Made by a program: the position numbers and the translations under genes. Below the pieces are notes generated by a model, which did not search any database, was not told where the DNA came from, and saw only the letters and a list, made by a program, of their open reading frames with translations. From Macrocystis pyrifera (taxonomy: Eukaryota; Sar; Phaeophyceae; Laminariales; Laminariaceae), in NCBI GenBank assembly GCA_031763025.1, contig JASSKH010000028.1, positions 62,001-126,000 on the forward strand: a stretch of DNA of 64,000 nucleotides, written 5' to 3'. Every line of letters starts with the position of its first letter. The stretch's first letter is position 1. Positions 44,601-56,930 of this stretch are shown here, in pieces.

Positions 44601-45529
44601 GCCACCGACGTCGACCGCATCGGACGCAACCGGCTCACTGGCCCCGACACCGTCGGTATCTACCTCATCCGCCCCTGCGGCATCGTGCCGAACGACCCTT
44701 CCACCCCGGGTATCGGCTTGGATGGGCTCGTGTCCCCCCCTTCCAGACCCATCCCAACCGTCCCGCCGCTCCCCTTCACCGACGACGACTTCCGCGACTT
44801 TCGCTTACTCGGACCACGTATGGAGCACCCCACCCTTTCCCCCGCAACCCACACCTTCATCGGGCCTATTGCGACCAGCGACTCCACCAGCGGACAGCTT
44901 GCCGACACCGAGAATGCCGCCGTGAACACCGGAGCTCCTCCAGGCTCGGCTTCCATGCCGTCCGTCGTCTCTCCGCCGCCCACCATTGGCGCCACGACAC
45001 CAGCCCTTTCAGGTCTGATATCTTCTCGGACCCGCCATCGCGTCGCCGCTGCCGCGGGAACCCCTCGGCCTACAGCCGACTATCAGTTTGGACGCCGACC
45101 GCCACCCAAGCCATTGGCGCCCACTACGCAAAGACCGACCCCTTCAACAACGCCCTCTCCGCCGGCACCAACACCACCGTCAGTGCCCCTTTCGGAACCC
45201 GCCATCGAACCCGATCACGACCCCTACCTCCTCGCCTGCGTCGAGCACTACACCTACAAAGACTGGGCGCGAGAACAACGCGCGGAGCCCCTGTGCTGCG
45301 CCACCATCCGCTTCCTGTCGTTGGACTCCCCCACCCCCACGCCGCACGACCTCCTGGACTTCATCCCCCCGGCCCGGCGTCCACAACTTTCTGACGTCCT
45401 CACTCTTGCCTCCAAAAGCAAGCTACACCGTACCGACGACGAAACCACCCTCCTGGTCCAACGATCACCCACAACCTCATCCGGGAACAGCCTACCACCA
45501 CCCGCCCCCTCTACCCCACGCGTCTACGT

Positions 45530-46105
45530 GCCAATGTTAATGCGCCCTTGGGTGCTGAACACATGCCACGCCACCACCTCTCTACACCTGGGAGTCACCC
45601 GAACGGTCCGCATGTTGGCACGTTTCTTTCGGTGGATTGGCATGGACGCTTCCGTCCGCTGGTGGATCCGCCGTTGCCTTCAACGCCAGGCGCGGAAGAC
45701 CTCCCGGCACACCATTCGTTGGCCCATCCTTTCTCTTCCTTTGCCCAACGGGCCTGGCATCACCGTCAGCGTCGACTACTTCGGGCCCCTGCCGCTCACG
45801 CCGCGCGGGAACGTCCACATCCTCCTCTTCACAGACCGCTTCAGCCGCCGCGCCGATATGTATTCAGCGGCGCAGTTCACGGCCGCCGGCACTGCCGACA
45901 TCTTCCTGAACGAGTACATCCCTCTCTGAGGGTGCCCGGTTACACTTCTCTCCGACAACGGGCTACACTTTACCTCCAAGCTCGCGAACATCGTCTACGA
46001 ACGCCTTGGCATCCACAAGGTCAACACCAGCTCCTACCACCCCTGCACCAACGGCGGCGTCGAGCGCGTCAACCATGTGCTGGCCCAAATGCTCTCTATG
46101 GTTGG
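45530..46105 (+). pseudogene. Gypsy integrase, 3' truncated
   Basis: Zinc-binding H/C region (TCHATTSLHLGVTRTVRML, then RRCLQRQARK), catalytic core start TVSVDYFGPLPLTPRGN, FLNEYIPL, then the second core region near 45950. The element ends near 46108, before the C-terminal part. Confidence 0.85.
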
Positions 46106-46109
46106 CAAG

Positions 46110-46986
46110 TACTCTTTTTCAGGGCTAAGATGGGCGTAACTCCCTCCTCCCCGGGACCAAATAAGCGCACGTGATCCGAGGCAAGAGAGGCTGATGCGAT
46201 CAGGGCGGACTTGTCGTCGTCTGAATGTTGAACCCTGATTAGGAGGTAGTCCTCTACGTACACGGTTGTGAAAAATGGGTCAGAGATCTCTCCCCCGCTG
46301 TGTGCTCTAATTTTGGCGTCTGGGGGAATCGGCGTGGGTGTGCCTTCTTCCCATCGATCTACCACCTTAACGTGGGCCATCATGCTTTTTCCCTCCTCTA
46401 GTAGCTGGCTCGACTTGAGTGTGGTGTTGCAGTGCGCGTGTTCGGCCGCGGCCGATATGACACCCCAGAAACCCGGCGATCCCGACCATCCGAACGTTAA
46501 ACGAAAATCAATCACCACCAGATCTCCTACGGTGTAGCAAAAATTGTGTGCTTGGTCCGGATCCACCCGCACGTTCCTAAAGGCATCCGACACGTCGGCC
46601 TTACTCATCAGTATCCTCTCAACTGGGAACTTTTTTCTCAGTGTCACGAGTTCGTCCAAGAATTTGGGCAGCGCGTGTGCGCAGAGGCATTGGGGGACAG
46701 TGTCAGGGTCGGTGTCGCCGTTGAGTCCACCTTTCTCCCTTCGACTCTGTACATCGAACGATAAATCATTTATGATCCTAACCTTGTGTGTCACTACTGC
46801 CGCCAACGGGGACACTCGCAGATTAGGGATTTCGTACGCAGATGACTTTTGGATCACTAAGCATTTTTCACGTCTTACGTCTTCGCCAATTTTTTTCCAG
46901 ACGGCTGGCAAATGCTCGTTGACACTGGGGTGGTTTCCGTATTGTAATGCGCGCTCCAGATCTATACCCGTCGCTGCTGCGTTCAC
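46110..46986 (-). pseudogene. Reverse transcriptase of the second DIRS-like element (3' truncated)
   Basis: Motifs in order: HLPAVWKKIGEDVRREKCLV, THKVRIINDLSF, KADVSDAFRNVRVDPDQA, FRLTFGWSGSPGFWGVISA, and the catalytic region FFTTVYV...LLIRVQH, then DHVRLFGPGEEGVTPIL. The FGWSGSPG block is diagnostic of DIRS-like enzymes. The sequence passes into gypsy DNA right after this. Confidence 0.85.
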
Positions 46987-47210
46987 CGGTACCCCCCCCC
47001 TTGACGATCGCGACGAGCTCGTCCACCGCCCCGAAACCTTTCAGGTCTCCGAAGTATCGTTTTATGTGTGCGGGGTTTATCGGCGGTGCGACCAGTGATC
47101 CTCCTAATGCTCAAGCTACGTCCCCCACGACTCCTTGCTTATCGCGCATCATGGTTGTGCAAATGTTAGCGAGCGTATAAAGCAGTTCTTCTCTTTTTCG
47201 TGCGTCAAGA

Positions 47211-48461
47211 TCATCCTTTCCGAGTTTTTCTTTTTCTGCGCTCCAGCATGCGAGCCTTGAACGTGGACCCGCCTCCTCCTCTGGCGCCGGCCCGGACCTG
47301 CGTTTGGGCACTCCGCTGCCCTCCGGCGTTGGGGGCTCCCTTTCTCTTGGAGCCTGATTTTTCCGGCGCCTGCGTCCAGAAGCTCTGACGCTCCGTGAGA
47401 CTGGAGCCAGCGCCTTCCTCTACAAGCTCTCTAAAGCGCGTGAACGCCAGAGGGGCCATGGGAACGCCTGTGCCGGCCGGGGGAGCTGCGTATCGATGCT
47501 TCCGGTGCAGGACGCCACCCTGCTTCGCGAGGTCGATCATCCCCACCTGCAGACCGACGTTCATGGCTGCGATAAGCACCTCGCGGACCTTGTCCTTGTG
47601 GTCCAGGAGTGTTTTGCAGTGCCTCCGCAGGTAAACCTCCACCGACTTCTGCAGCTGCTCGAGTTCTTCCCGCACTATCCGCACCCTGTTCCTGCAAACG
47701 GCCTGCGCCCCCTCCATCCCGTACTCGAGGGTCGCCATGAAAGCTGCCACGAACGTGGCGAAGTGTACTTTGGCCGGCATGTCCACCGGCTCCTGTCCGG
47801 CTGGCAGAGGAGGGTAAAACGCCTCCACCGCAAATTCCGAGAGGGATCGAAGTTGCTGTGTAACGGCGTCGGAGACGAAGGCCACCTCGTTGAGCGCCAT
47901 GAGGAGGAGTGGACGGGTTACCACCTCCTGCGTGTTGAAGCCTCCCCTCGCGATGAAAAATTTTGGACCTTCCGGTGCGTGCCATAGGTCGGCCGCCTGC
48001 TTTGCTGTCGCTTTGACGCCCGCGGAGATCGCAGCTTGCTGGTTTGCGTCATGCGAAGCTGGCAGCGGCTGACCTCCCATGACCCCGCCGGCCCACGGGG
48101 CCAACAGGCCGCCGGCGATAGCGCCCCCAGGGGGTTGGGCCACCTGCTGTAGTGATTGAATTTCTTGTGGCTGCTGCTGCTGCTGTTGCTCCTGCTGCTG
48201 CGGGTGAGCCTGGCTGTTTTCTAGGCATGTCAGCCGAGCCGCGATCGCGTGGTTGCTCGCCAACAACTGTTGTAGCACCGCCATCATGGCGGGATCGGCT
48301 ACTGCTGCGGGGGAGGCCCGGGCCAATGCCCGCGGCTCCGCCTTGGCCGACGCCTCCAGCAAGTGCTCCGGGCCCAGGCAGGCCAGCTCCTTCCCCTTGC
48401 CCACCACCCACGTGGAGCGGTGCGTCCGCGCCTCCCACCACATCAAGCGGGTGATCCTCAT
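47211..48461 (-). pseudogene. Gag-like protein of the second DIRS-like element
   Basis: 416 codons: WWEARTHRSTWVVGKGKELA near the start, a glutamine-rich linker (QQQEQQQQQQPQEIQ), a helical core (FATFVAAFMATLEYGMEGAQ, VEVYLRRHCKTLLDHKDKVR) and a basic C-terminus (RMLERRKRKTRKG). The order and composition fit the ORF1 product of DIRS-like elements in stramenopiles. No zinc knuckle is seen. Confidence 0.7.
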
Positions 48462-48744
48462 CTCCTGCTGGAAGGGCGGGCTGGTCTGCCATGACGGAGA
48501 AGAAAGTCGATCAAACGTCGATCAATTGTCTGGGCCCACTGCTGGTACGAATTCTCGTTGCCGCAGCGGCAGTCTAACACCAAGCAGCTCTGGTGGCTAG
48601 GCGCTTTCAACTGACGTCTCATCTCGCCTCGTCTCACTATTTTTCCCAACTTCTTCGAATTCCGAAACGCCTCCACAAACTCCACCTCCCTACGGGAAGT
48701 TACGTTTTTGTTTGTTTTGCGCTGACTAGCCCATATCAGCTCTG

Positions 48745-48785
48745 TATCAGCTCCGGGGGGGGGGCTCCGGGGGGGGGGGGGGAGC
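48745..48785 (+). repeat. Interrupted G tract
   Basis: CTCCGGGGGGGGGG is repeated, the second time with a run of about 15 G. It lies upstream of the minus-strand DIRS-like gag, in the place where the first element has its G tract. Confidence 0.6.
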
Positions 48786-48889
48786 ACGGTTGGCGAAAAC
48801 AGGGAAGAGACGGCAGACAGGATAGGTACTGTTGGTATCAGAACGATTAATAGTATATAAAAACCTTGTCTATGCAACTCGTACCACAA

Positions 48890-49555
48890 ACTGCTGCGGC
48901 TGTTGTGCTTGGGTTTGCCTACTATTTCCTTGGTCTTACTACTCTGTTCAGTACCGCATGTGTTGTGATACTGCTATCTATTTCGCTGGTTCTTATGATA
49001 TCTGCCACATCTCCTCGGGGGGCACCACACGTGGTTCAGTTTCGCAAGAAAAGTACACAATGTATCATATATTATACCGGGTAAGTATTTCCACATGCAC
49101 ACGAAATAGAGCCGTTTTATTACGTTGACCTGTCCGGTCTTGACAATCATATTTCACCTTTATTCGGATCGTATAACATTAAAATGGGGCCTGAAAAAGG
49201 TAAACTCCCTACTAGCTATACCATATAGTCATCAGACTTGCACCTTAGGACTGCTGTAGCAGCATGAACTACGGCAGTTTATCCCTATGATTATGAATAA
49301 ATAGTGGCATATAGTTATCAAGTACCGGTATGTGTATTAGGTACAGCGGTATTCACCTACGAAAAAGAAAACCTGCTTCGAGCGCCACATTAAACCTTCA
49401 GCAAACACCTAAACGAGTACCAGGTATGAGCGGACATGTTGCCCTGGACAGACCGTATTAAGATATCATGATAATATATATACTACCACTACGAACTGGG
49501 CCTGCTTTCAAACGCACCTGTTTTGTCAATGCGGTGTCGTAATCACACCAAACAA
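48890..49555. other. No gene recognised
   Basis: Short frames only. TACCGGGTA (49075) and TACCAGGTA (49418) occur here. No repeat family is recognised. Confidence 0.4.
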
Positions 49556-49558
49556 GGA

Positions 49559-50106
49559 GGGGGGTGTACTCGATAGGAGAGATGTACTCGATCTCATGCA
49601 TGGCCGTAGTCGTATGACCATAGACCCTCGCATCCCTACAATGCCGGGACGGAGCATGCCGGGTTTCACCGACTAGGCAGACATTGCTTGCACAAAGCGC
49701 GAAGCGCCGTGAGGTGTCGGGCGAGTCGCATGAAGGGTGAGCTGCATCCTACTAAGAACCCCTTGTGAGGCGGACTTGCATATGGATGACAGCCTCAATG
49801 AGTTAGTTTAGTTTCCGGTGTAGCCACTTCCAGAGACAGCAATGGGAGTACTATGTAACTGCCTCTTGGGCGCCTTACCTTGAACACTACGTTATACGAT
49901 CAATTCTCTTGTGCAGAGTAAAGGTTCTTTACTTCGCACAAATGATCTCACTCGACAACCAGCTGTGGGCGACCGCCAAAAAAAAAAAAAAAAAAAACGA
50001 TACCCTGGATGTCTAGCTCACGTAGTGAGCGGCATGTTTTACAGTGTCGTTGCCAACCGACGCCAAGCCAACCCATATATAATTTATAAAATGAGGGGGG
50101 GGGGGG
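49559..50106 (+). repeat. R520 repeat, unit 4 (solitary)
   Basis: A copy closest to unit 1 (same GTGTACTCGATAGGAGAGAT start), far from any DIRS recombinase. It starts at a 6-G run and ends at a 12-G run (50095-50106), with the poly-A run at about 49978-49997 and the tRNA-like hairpin near 50012. It has the same permutation as the tandem units. Confidence 0.85.
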
Positions 50107-51070
50107 TGATATATTGCTTTGTTTGGGTGGGTATGATGTATACATAATCGCGTACCTGGGGGGTTATATTCAATACTGCAAGGGTAGCGATAGCGATGGA
50201 CCTGGTACAAAATTTAGTACTGGTACGCAGGAACCTCGAAAACCTGAGAAAAAAAAGTAGCTCATCAGAAATACAACTGAGTCGCAGGGAGAGTGCTTCG
50301 CTGAGTTAGGTGCTCCACAGGTTTGCTGGTAGTTTACGATTCGACCCCAATACTGATGATGATGACGCGAGTATAGTCCTGCACGTGCATTGCTGTAGTT
50401 CGTGGTGGTAAACTATTGTTGTTATTTTGGATGTCCGTCAAAAACAACGTTGGTGCATGCAAAAGAAGGGAGTGATACATAAAGGACCGCACCCGGTATG
50501 CACCCACGAAAACGTCCTCACTATTAATAGGTATAGACACAGCAGTGATCCGCAGAATGACTGTGACTCATATGGTATGATCTGACAACTTTCGTCATTA
50601 ATAGTCCGTGGTTTCTACTGTTGAGCAGGGATGAACTAAAGCCACACACACAGTACACAGACCTGGCACGAACTGACACGATGATACAACAGCAGCAGCG
50701 TAAGATCAGCACAACCGTGGCAATTTACCGGTATTCTGCACCTGTTGTTTAGGAGTGATTTGCCATCTTTTGACGTGTTCATGTTGTTCACAGCCTGATT
50801 TGCACGTATCAACGAGAGGGGTTGTATGCTTGTACGGCTGGTATTCTTGGTACAATAAGAAGCGTGAGATGTGCATATGGACTGTTGTTCGGGTTGCATG
50901 ATGGATAGTACTCTTGGCTTTCTTGGTATGATAGCATGCCTGAGATGTTCGCATATCGGCTGTTGTTGGAATGGTATGACAGTATGCTTGGTACGCTTGG
51001 TATGGTAACATGCTGGGGAGTGAGAACGTGCTATTACTAGCAGGCAGGATGGCGAGGTGCGCGCCCCCGC
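50107..51070. other. Intergenic, with short tandem repeats at its right end
   Basis: Near 50925-51010 the words TTGGTATGATAGCATGC, GGTATGACAGTATGC and TTGGTATGGTAACATGC follow one another. The rest has no recognisable content. Confidence 0.4.
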
Positions 51071-51071
51071 G

Positions 51072-51345
51072 GATTGACCTCAGTGAAGGTGAGCACTGAT
51101 GAGCGTAGCACCTTGCAAGTGGAGGTAAGCACCTGTCATTATGCTATCGCTGAGAGGGAGGTGAAGGTAAGCCCCTCCCTCACGATTGAATGCCGTGGAG
51201 ATTCCAGGGGTTTGGTGGGTTTGTGTGCTGTTGAGTGTCCTGGGGTCTGGTTTTGTGCCGAGATGAGCGCCCCCGTTGGTTGAGTTCAGTGAAGGTGAGC
51301 ACTGACGGCATAGCATCTTGAAGGTGAAGGTGAGCACTTGTCATT
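51072..51345. repeat. Direct repeat pair
   Basis: About 51080-51138 and 51290-51345 share CAGTGAAGGTGAGCACTGA and end at CTGTCATTA/CTTGTCATTA. The stretch is rich in GTGAGC and GTAAGC words. Confidence 0.6.
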
Positions 51346-51529
51346 AGAGGGGCAGATGATGGTGAGCTCTCCCTGAAACGTGAGTTTTGTTGGGTTTTGT
51401 GGGGTCTAGAGTGTGTTTACACTGTTGCATAATCGGTAATGGGTAGTATTGCATCGTACCACTTGCAACTTAAATGCACTCACTGTGGTATCATAATGGG
51501 TGATGGATACGACAGCACCGTACCACTTA

Positions 51530-52270
51530 CAACCTAGATGCCTTCACTTTCGCTCAGACGACATGCGGTTGTTTGCCGTCGTAATGGAGAAGTCTATGTC
51601 ACTTACGCTCAGACGACGTGAAGTTAAGTGCCGTCGTCAGGGCAAAGGCTGCGCTACTCATGGTATTGAAAACTACAGCACCGTACCACTTACTACTCAG
51701 ATACATTTGCAGCAGTTATGAGCCGTCGTCAGGGCAAAGGCTGTGCTACTCATGGTATCGGATACTAAAGTACCGTGCTACTTACCACTTAGATACATTC
51801 ACAGCAGCTATCTGCCGTCGTCAAGGCAAAGGCTTTGTCAACTGTGCTCAGACGACGTGAGGTTGTGTGCCTTCGGTAGGGCTAAGGCTTCCCAGACGAC
51901 GTGAGGTGCTATGCCGTCATCGTGGCAAAAGGCCCTGCCAATTTGGCCTAGGCGACGTGAAGGTTTGGGCCGCCGCTGCGCCAAAGGATTTGCCTTGTTT
52001 GCTTAGACAACGTGAAACTGTGTGCCGCCGTCATAGCAAAGGCGGGCGGTGGGAGGCAGAAGATCGTACCAGGCGCCGTGGCAGTTTGCTTCACCTAATT
52101 TCTATTCCGAATGCTGTACCACGTTCGCCCAGCCTACGTGAGGTAGTGTTATGCCGTCGCTGTGACAATTTTAGCCTGGACGGCGTGAGGTTTAGTGCCG
52201 TCGCTCCGACAAAGGATTTGCCACGTTAGCGCAGACGACGTGAGGTTGGGTGCCGTCGTCAAAGGCGGGC
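51530..52270. repeat. Degenerate minisatellite (CAGACGACGTGAGGTT family)
   Basis: Roughly ten units of about 60-90 bp with the core CAGACGACGTGAGGTT, then GTGCCGTCGTC, then GGCAAAGGC. Between some units a GTACCACTTAC...CAGATACATT segment recurs. No open frame runs through it. Confidence 0.75.
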
Positions 52271-52299
52271 AGTGGGTGGCAGAGGATTATACCCTGCCC

Positions 52300-53400
52300 T
52301 GTAGCTGTTTGCATGTATCTGACATCTGTTTTCCACGAGGTTTTGGCCTGGGTGTTCCGACATCAGACGCATAAAGAGCTCTGTATGACCTATGAAGGGC
52401 ACCTGGTTGGCCTATAGAGCCGGCACGTATTTTGACACAGCTCTGTGCATGGCATTGACGAGCAAGCATGCACGTGCGCGCGCCGTATCCGGGTGCGGTC
52501 GCGTAGCTTGTCACTACAGCAGTTTGGACGATGCCCACGAAGAAATAAGGAACTGCACGTCCTTTTTCAGTACAGTGTATAGTACCGGGAGTATCCATAC
52601 ATGCAAAGTTACGGTACAAAGAAAAGCTACACTATTGTTCAGGTGTGCACCAAACAATTGCATCTGTACGTGTTTGATGTGTTGCAGAGTCTCTATCTTT
52701 GTTTCATGCACGAATATCCAAGTGTTGATACCATGAATATGCACTTGTGCGGTGGTATACTTGATTTGGTGTGTCATATGAGTTTTTCATTGCTCCAAGC
52801 ACGATCTCAAGTACCACGGTATCCTGATTGCTGCAAATGTTCGGGAGGATGAACTACGGAAATAAAAATGAAACATAAAGGGGATATATCTAAGTTTGTC
52901 TATCCGATGAAGTCAAACCCTCCACGTATACACCCGCGCATATTATTTGGAACACCGTCTGTAAACACCTATGTAGACCATGTGGTACGCGCTTCAAGCT
53001 GGAAATAGACCGCGTTACCGGGTATAACAACGGGAATATGTGGCCGGAACAAAATGGTTGAATACGCCAATCGAGACGGTAATGAGTGTAGGATGGAGAA
53101 TGTGTGCCTGAAAAAGAATCCGAACCGTAACCACAACACCAGAAATCGGCCAAAGCAACAGTTAAGCGTCCCACCGAAAATAGTTGTCGTATTTCCAGTG
53201 GATGTGTCACAGTGATAGACACAGGACAGGGTGGATGAAGTTATTCCTCGATGTACTGCGTTCGCCCAGCGGAGTGAAACGCAAGGGGGGGGGGGGGGGG
53301 AAAGCACATCCAAGGTAAGGAGATTACTGCTGTCAACCCAACCCTTGGCGGAGGGTGTCTTAGATAAGGGGACTACTGTACTTTGGGCGGTCAACCCAAA
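52300..53400. other. No gene recognised
   Basis: A G tract of about 18 lies at 53285-53302, next to no recognised module. Frames are short and without motifs. Confidence 0.4.
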
Positions 53401-56400
53401 ATTAAGACCAAGGTAAATGGGTTATTCAGGAAGTAGACAATCGACCCCAAGGTGAAGACGTTTAAAACAATCGACTCTAAAAGCATATAGGGATCGCTCC
53501 GAAACGCGAAGCAGCCGAGAGTGGAGTTCCTATTCTCCTGGCGACCGTCCTCGATGATCGAATGCTCGAAAAGAAGGTGAAACTCATGGAAGGCGGCTCT
53601 ATGAGTTAATTCAGTGCCACAACCCTTGAGAAATACGGGAGTGTGATCAATGTCGCGAAAGCAGAAGGCTTTTTAACTGGGTGCCACACTCTTGAGGTAA
53701 ACTAGGAGGGTCATCAATGAGACAGAATGGCTACTGGATCCGGAATTATCACGTATATGGCAAAGAAGGTAAGTAGGGTCAAGCCCAACGAAACCGGAGT
53801 TAAAGGTAACCGGCTCCAGAGCCACCACAGGTACTACCAAGGAGGTAACAGAGTCACGCCCAACGAAGTCAGAGAGGACGGTAACTGGCTGGTGAACGCC
53901 GCCCAACGCTAAGAATGTACCGGCGTGTCTCGACAACTGTTTGCACGAGTGAGAGTGGTCACTTCAGGGGTAAGTCCATAACACTCCAAGATCAACGATA
54001 TGCTCAACTTGCTCAGGCCAACGTACTGGGAGAGGTGAGCCCCTTGGTTAGCGTGGCTTGGTATTGGTGAGCACGTGCCTCAATATCTGCCACTAGCACA
54101 AAGAACGAACCTGTCCCGGCCAGATTGAAACGTCCAACACATGCAAGTGTTTGAGATCAAAGAAAGGGTCTCGCCGGGTACACACAAACTCCGAGCGGGT
54201 CATCGAGTGTACTCTCGCCTTGAGTCAATCAGACATTGCTGGGCGGTCGTCCGCGGCACAGGAGGTGAGTGCGATGTTGTGGTCAGTGAACTACTTAAGA
54301 CCGTATGCATGGGGAAGGGAGTTGCCCGTCGTCGACTCGGCTGTTTGAAAGTCAGAGACGTTCCTCCATGCGGCGCAGAAGAGATCTGCGATTCATTGAA
54401 TGCGCCACGGACCTGTAGTAGTCACCCTGGGCTCGTCACCTGCTCCCGAATACCCTGTCAAGGCTGACGTGTTCTGATTTGAGGTGATAGGTTCAGGGAG
54501 GCTTTTCCAGACGATGCACCTTGTTGTCAAACGTACTGAGGTCCGGAGGGACTAGCATCGGAAGGACTTATCCTTGCGGAGCTTGGTGCAGACGAAGGGA
54601 TTGCGCCGGCAACTGAGAGTGATACAGGAATTAGAGCCAAACGCTTTGTGTACACATCAGGTTCCACCTGTTATGCATGCATACAACCTGTAAACGCGCT
54701 CGAACCCAGATAATCAACCGCGTTGTGACCCCCATAACATGCCTGATCAATCAACGTCGATGGTTGTTAAGACGACTGGAATATCGGAAACTTGGGACAA
54801 TCTTGGTGCTGCCGAGTCACTACTGCCGTAGCTGTTGATTATCTCCAAGGGCGACGAGACGGCACGTGGGGCCCGTAAGTCCACCCTCTGCCCTATCAAC
54901 CCAAGGAATTGATACAGGGCAGAATCCGCGTCTGTTAGAGGGAGACCAGGGAAGAGGTGGAGTGCTACCACGGAAACATGAATATTCTTAGTGGAGCTTG
55001 TGGGTCAGGTGAAGAGGCAAAGATGAAGAGGGATGGTGCTTGCCATACCACGAAGGGATATGCTGGCAGACCCTTAATAACGAGGACTCGAAGCTAGCTA
55101 TTCGAAGGCAATGATACCGGAGTTGTTCGTCTTGGTTTGCAACACGTTTGGTGGTCCGGGCGTGGCATGCACAACTTTTCTGAGCCAAGGCAAGTGGAAG
55201 TAGCCCAAGTTAGCCAAGGGCGTAAAGTATGTGCTCTTATTTAAGCGCAGGGGTAGAAAATGGGTGACCACGCAAGTGGCAGTAACACTCACTAGCACCC
55301 TACAATCGTGGAAGGTCCCTGAGATGTACATATCAGGCCTAAAGAAGGGGCTGCAAACAGGTAATATGTTCGAGTATGCGTTGTCCTTGGAGGAAGAAGC
55401 TAGCACATCCTTTGCTCAAGTGTCCTGTGCCGTGGAAGGAAGCACTTGCGGTAAATCCTCACATTGAGCGATGTGCGTTTCGGAATCGCTATTGGTCCGG
55501 GGCGATGCATGGGGGGGGGGTTACAGCCGTGAACCCCCTGTGCCAGTCGCTAAGAGTGTCGGCATGCTACGGTGTCGTCAACCACACCCGAGGGCGGGGA
55601 TCTGTCGAACTATGCGAGAGTGGCTACAGAAAGCATTATCGGGACTCTGCAACTCTTCGCCTCTTCAGTGAGACGAAGGCGTACTCTCCGAGTGATGGAT
55701 TCGGCGTTTCACCCCAGATCTTCACCCACCATGCGTTCCGTTGACGTTAGTCAGGCCTGTCACTGATGGGTATCAGGCCGGGGCTAAACGTTGGTCATGC
55801 ATGTCACTGATTATTGTGATGCCTGTCATCGACGTTTGACCAAAAATTTACGTGGACGTGTGCATTGCCAAAACCGAGGACGACGGTCTTCGCAGTGGGC
55901 ATCAACACATATCATGAATGCTCCGACCTGGCAATGCCGTCGAATCGGCTCGCGCACCTGGTCGGGGGATCGGATAGAAGACTTGCCGAGAATTACACTT
56001 TGGTGGAAACCGTTGTACACGAGGACTGATCGCAAGCTCTCGAGGGACGTCGCAAACACGTGAGTATGCGAGTACGGTTTAACTGGCTTGACGGGAATCT
56101 TCGAGAGTATTACCCAGCTGCAGTTTCACGTATTCCTGGTGGAGACACGTAAGTATGGGAGTAGTCCCCAATGGGATCCGGATGAGGTGAGTAAAGGTTT
56201 CACTTCCAGGCAGCCGGATATATTTCGCGCTTTGTATGGACTGCACCAGTGTTCAGACTGCCGTTCTCGCCCGCCGGAGATGCCACTAAAGGAAGAGCGA
56301 GAAACAGCTTCTAGAGTAGCGAGCGAGGCACACAGGCTAGATACCAAGGTCCGGAGGGAGTTTCCAGACGTTCGAAGGCGGCAAACGTTCATCAAACAAG

Positions 56401-56930
56401 TGTACGACGTCAGCCATTAATAGCTGCGAGTGGGGTGTCTAGATGAAGATTGATAGCAGTTCAAGCGTCAAGTCTAAACCAAAGGAAGCAGCTGGCGACA
56501 ACTTCAGCTTTAACCGTTTGTTCAAGCGGTGTGTCTGGCTGGAAATGGGAAGAAGACTTGGAGGAGTGGAATCGCCGGAGGTACCGCGGAGGAAAGGGCT
56601 TGCGGCGATCTCAGTCTAGACAGCATGTTCAAGCGGCGGGCCTAGCTGAGACGGGAATAAAAAGCTCTGTCATCCGGGGCCGTCCTCTTTTACTATCTGG
56701 AGGACCATACATAACTTGGGGGTGTGTTGCGGCGGAGGGACGTGGGAGCAACCAAACGTACGACGAGCCGAGGCATGCAGCCACGAGTCGTTGGGCGCAG
56801 AGTAGAGGCGGAATGCTCTGTGGGTGTGGGATGGGTGTTTCACTCAGCAGACGGTTTCAGCCTGCTGAATGCAAAACGCCTGACCAAGGTGTATAGCGCA
56901 CGCAGCGCGTGGACCAACACCGAGTGTCTT
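53400..56930. other. Unassigned region with many short frames
   Basis: Unlike the surrounding AT-rich repeats, this stretch has balanced composition, few repeats and several plus-strand frames of 60-150 codons ending near GT[A/G]AGT-like words. One frame (55791-56063) has a CDACHRRL...CQNRGRR pattern. None matches a family I know. A short direct repeat lies at about 53765-53905 (CCCAACGAA, then GGTAACCGGCT/GGTAACTGGCT). It could hold decayed transposon genes or small exons. Confidence 0.35.

Larger units (their letters stand above)
41800..46108 (+). mobile_element. Ty3/gypsy retrotransposon remnant
   Basis: Protease, reverse transcriptase, RNase H and integrase appear in the gypsy order on the plus strand. 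No gag nucleocapsid motif and no LTR are seen on either side. The left edge meets a MITE at 41791, and the right edge abuts a minus-strand DIRS-like element near 46108, inside integrase. Pol is broken in a few places and the 3' end is missing. It is a dead fossil, GC-rich throughout. Confidence 0.9.
46106..48700 (-). mobile_element. Second DIRS-like retroelement, minus strand, recombinase part missing
   Basis: A gag-like region (47211-48461) lies upstream of reverse transcriptase (46110-46986). The reverse transcriptase is of the DIRS type and differs strongly from the element at 17.9-28.2 kb, so this is a separate lineage. It stops at the junction with the gypsy remnant, so RNase H and the tyrosine recombinase are absent. 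The outer (right) boundary is not clear; G tracts occur at 48757-48785. Fossil. Confidence 0.8.

Noticed and set aside
43662-45929. 755-codon frame as an intact host gene
   Set aside because: It carries gypsy RNase H and integrase motifs and belongs to the retrotransposon remnant.
51530-52270. CRISPR-like array
   Set aside because: Units are degenerate and spacers are themselves repeated. The context is a eukaryotic genome. It is a minisatellite.
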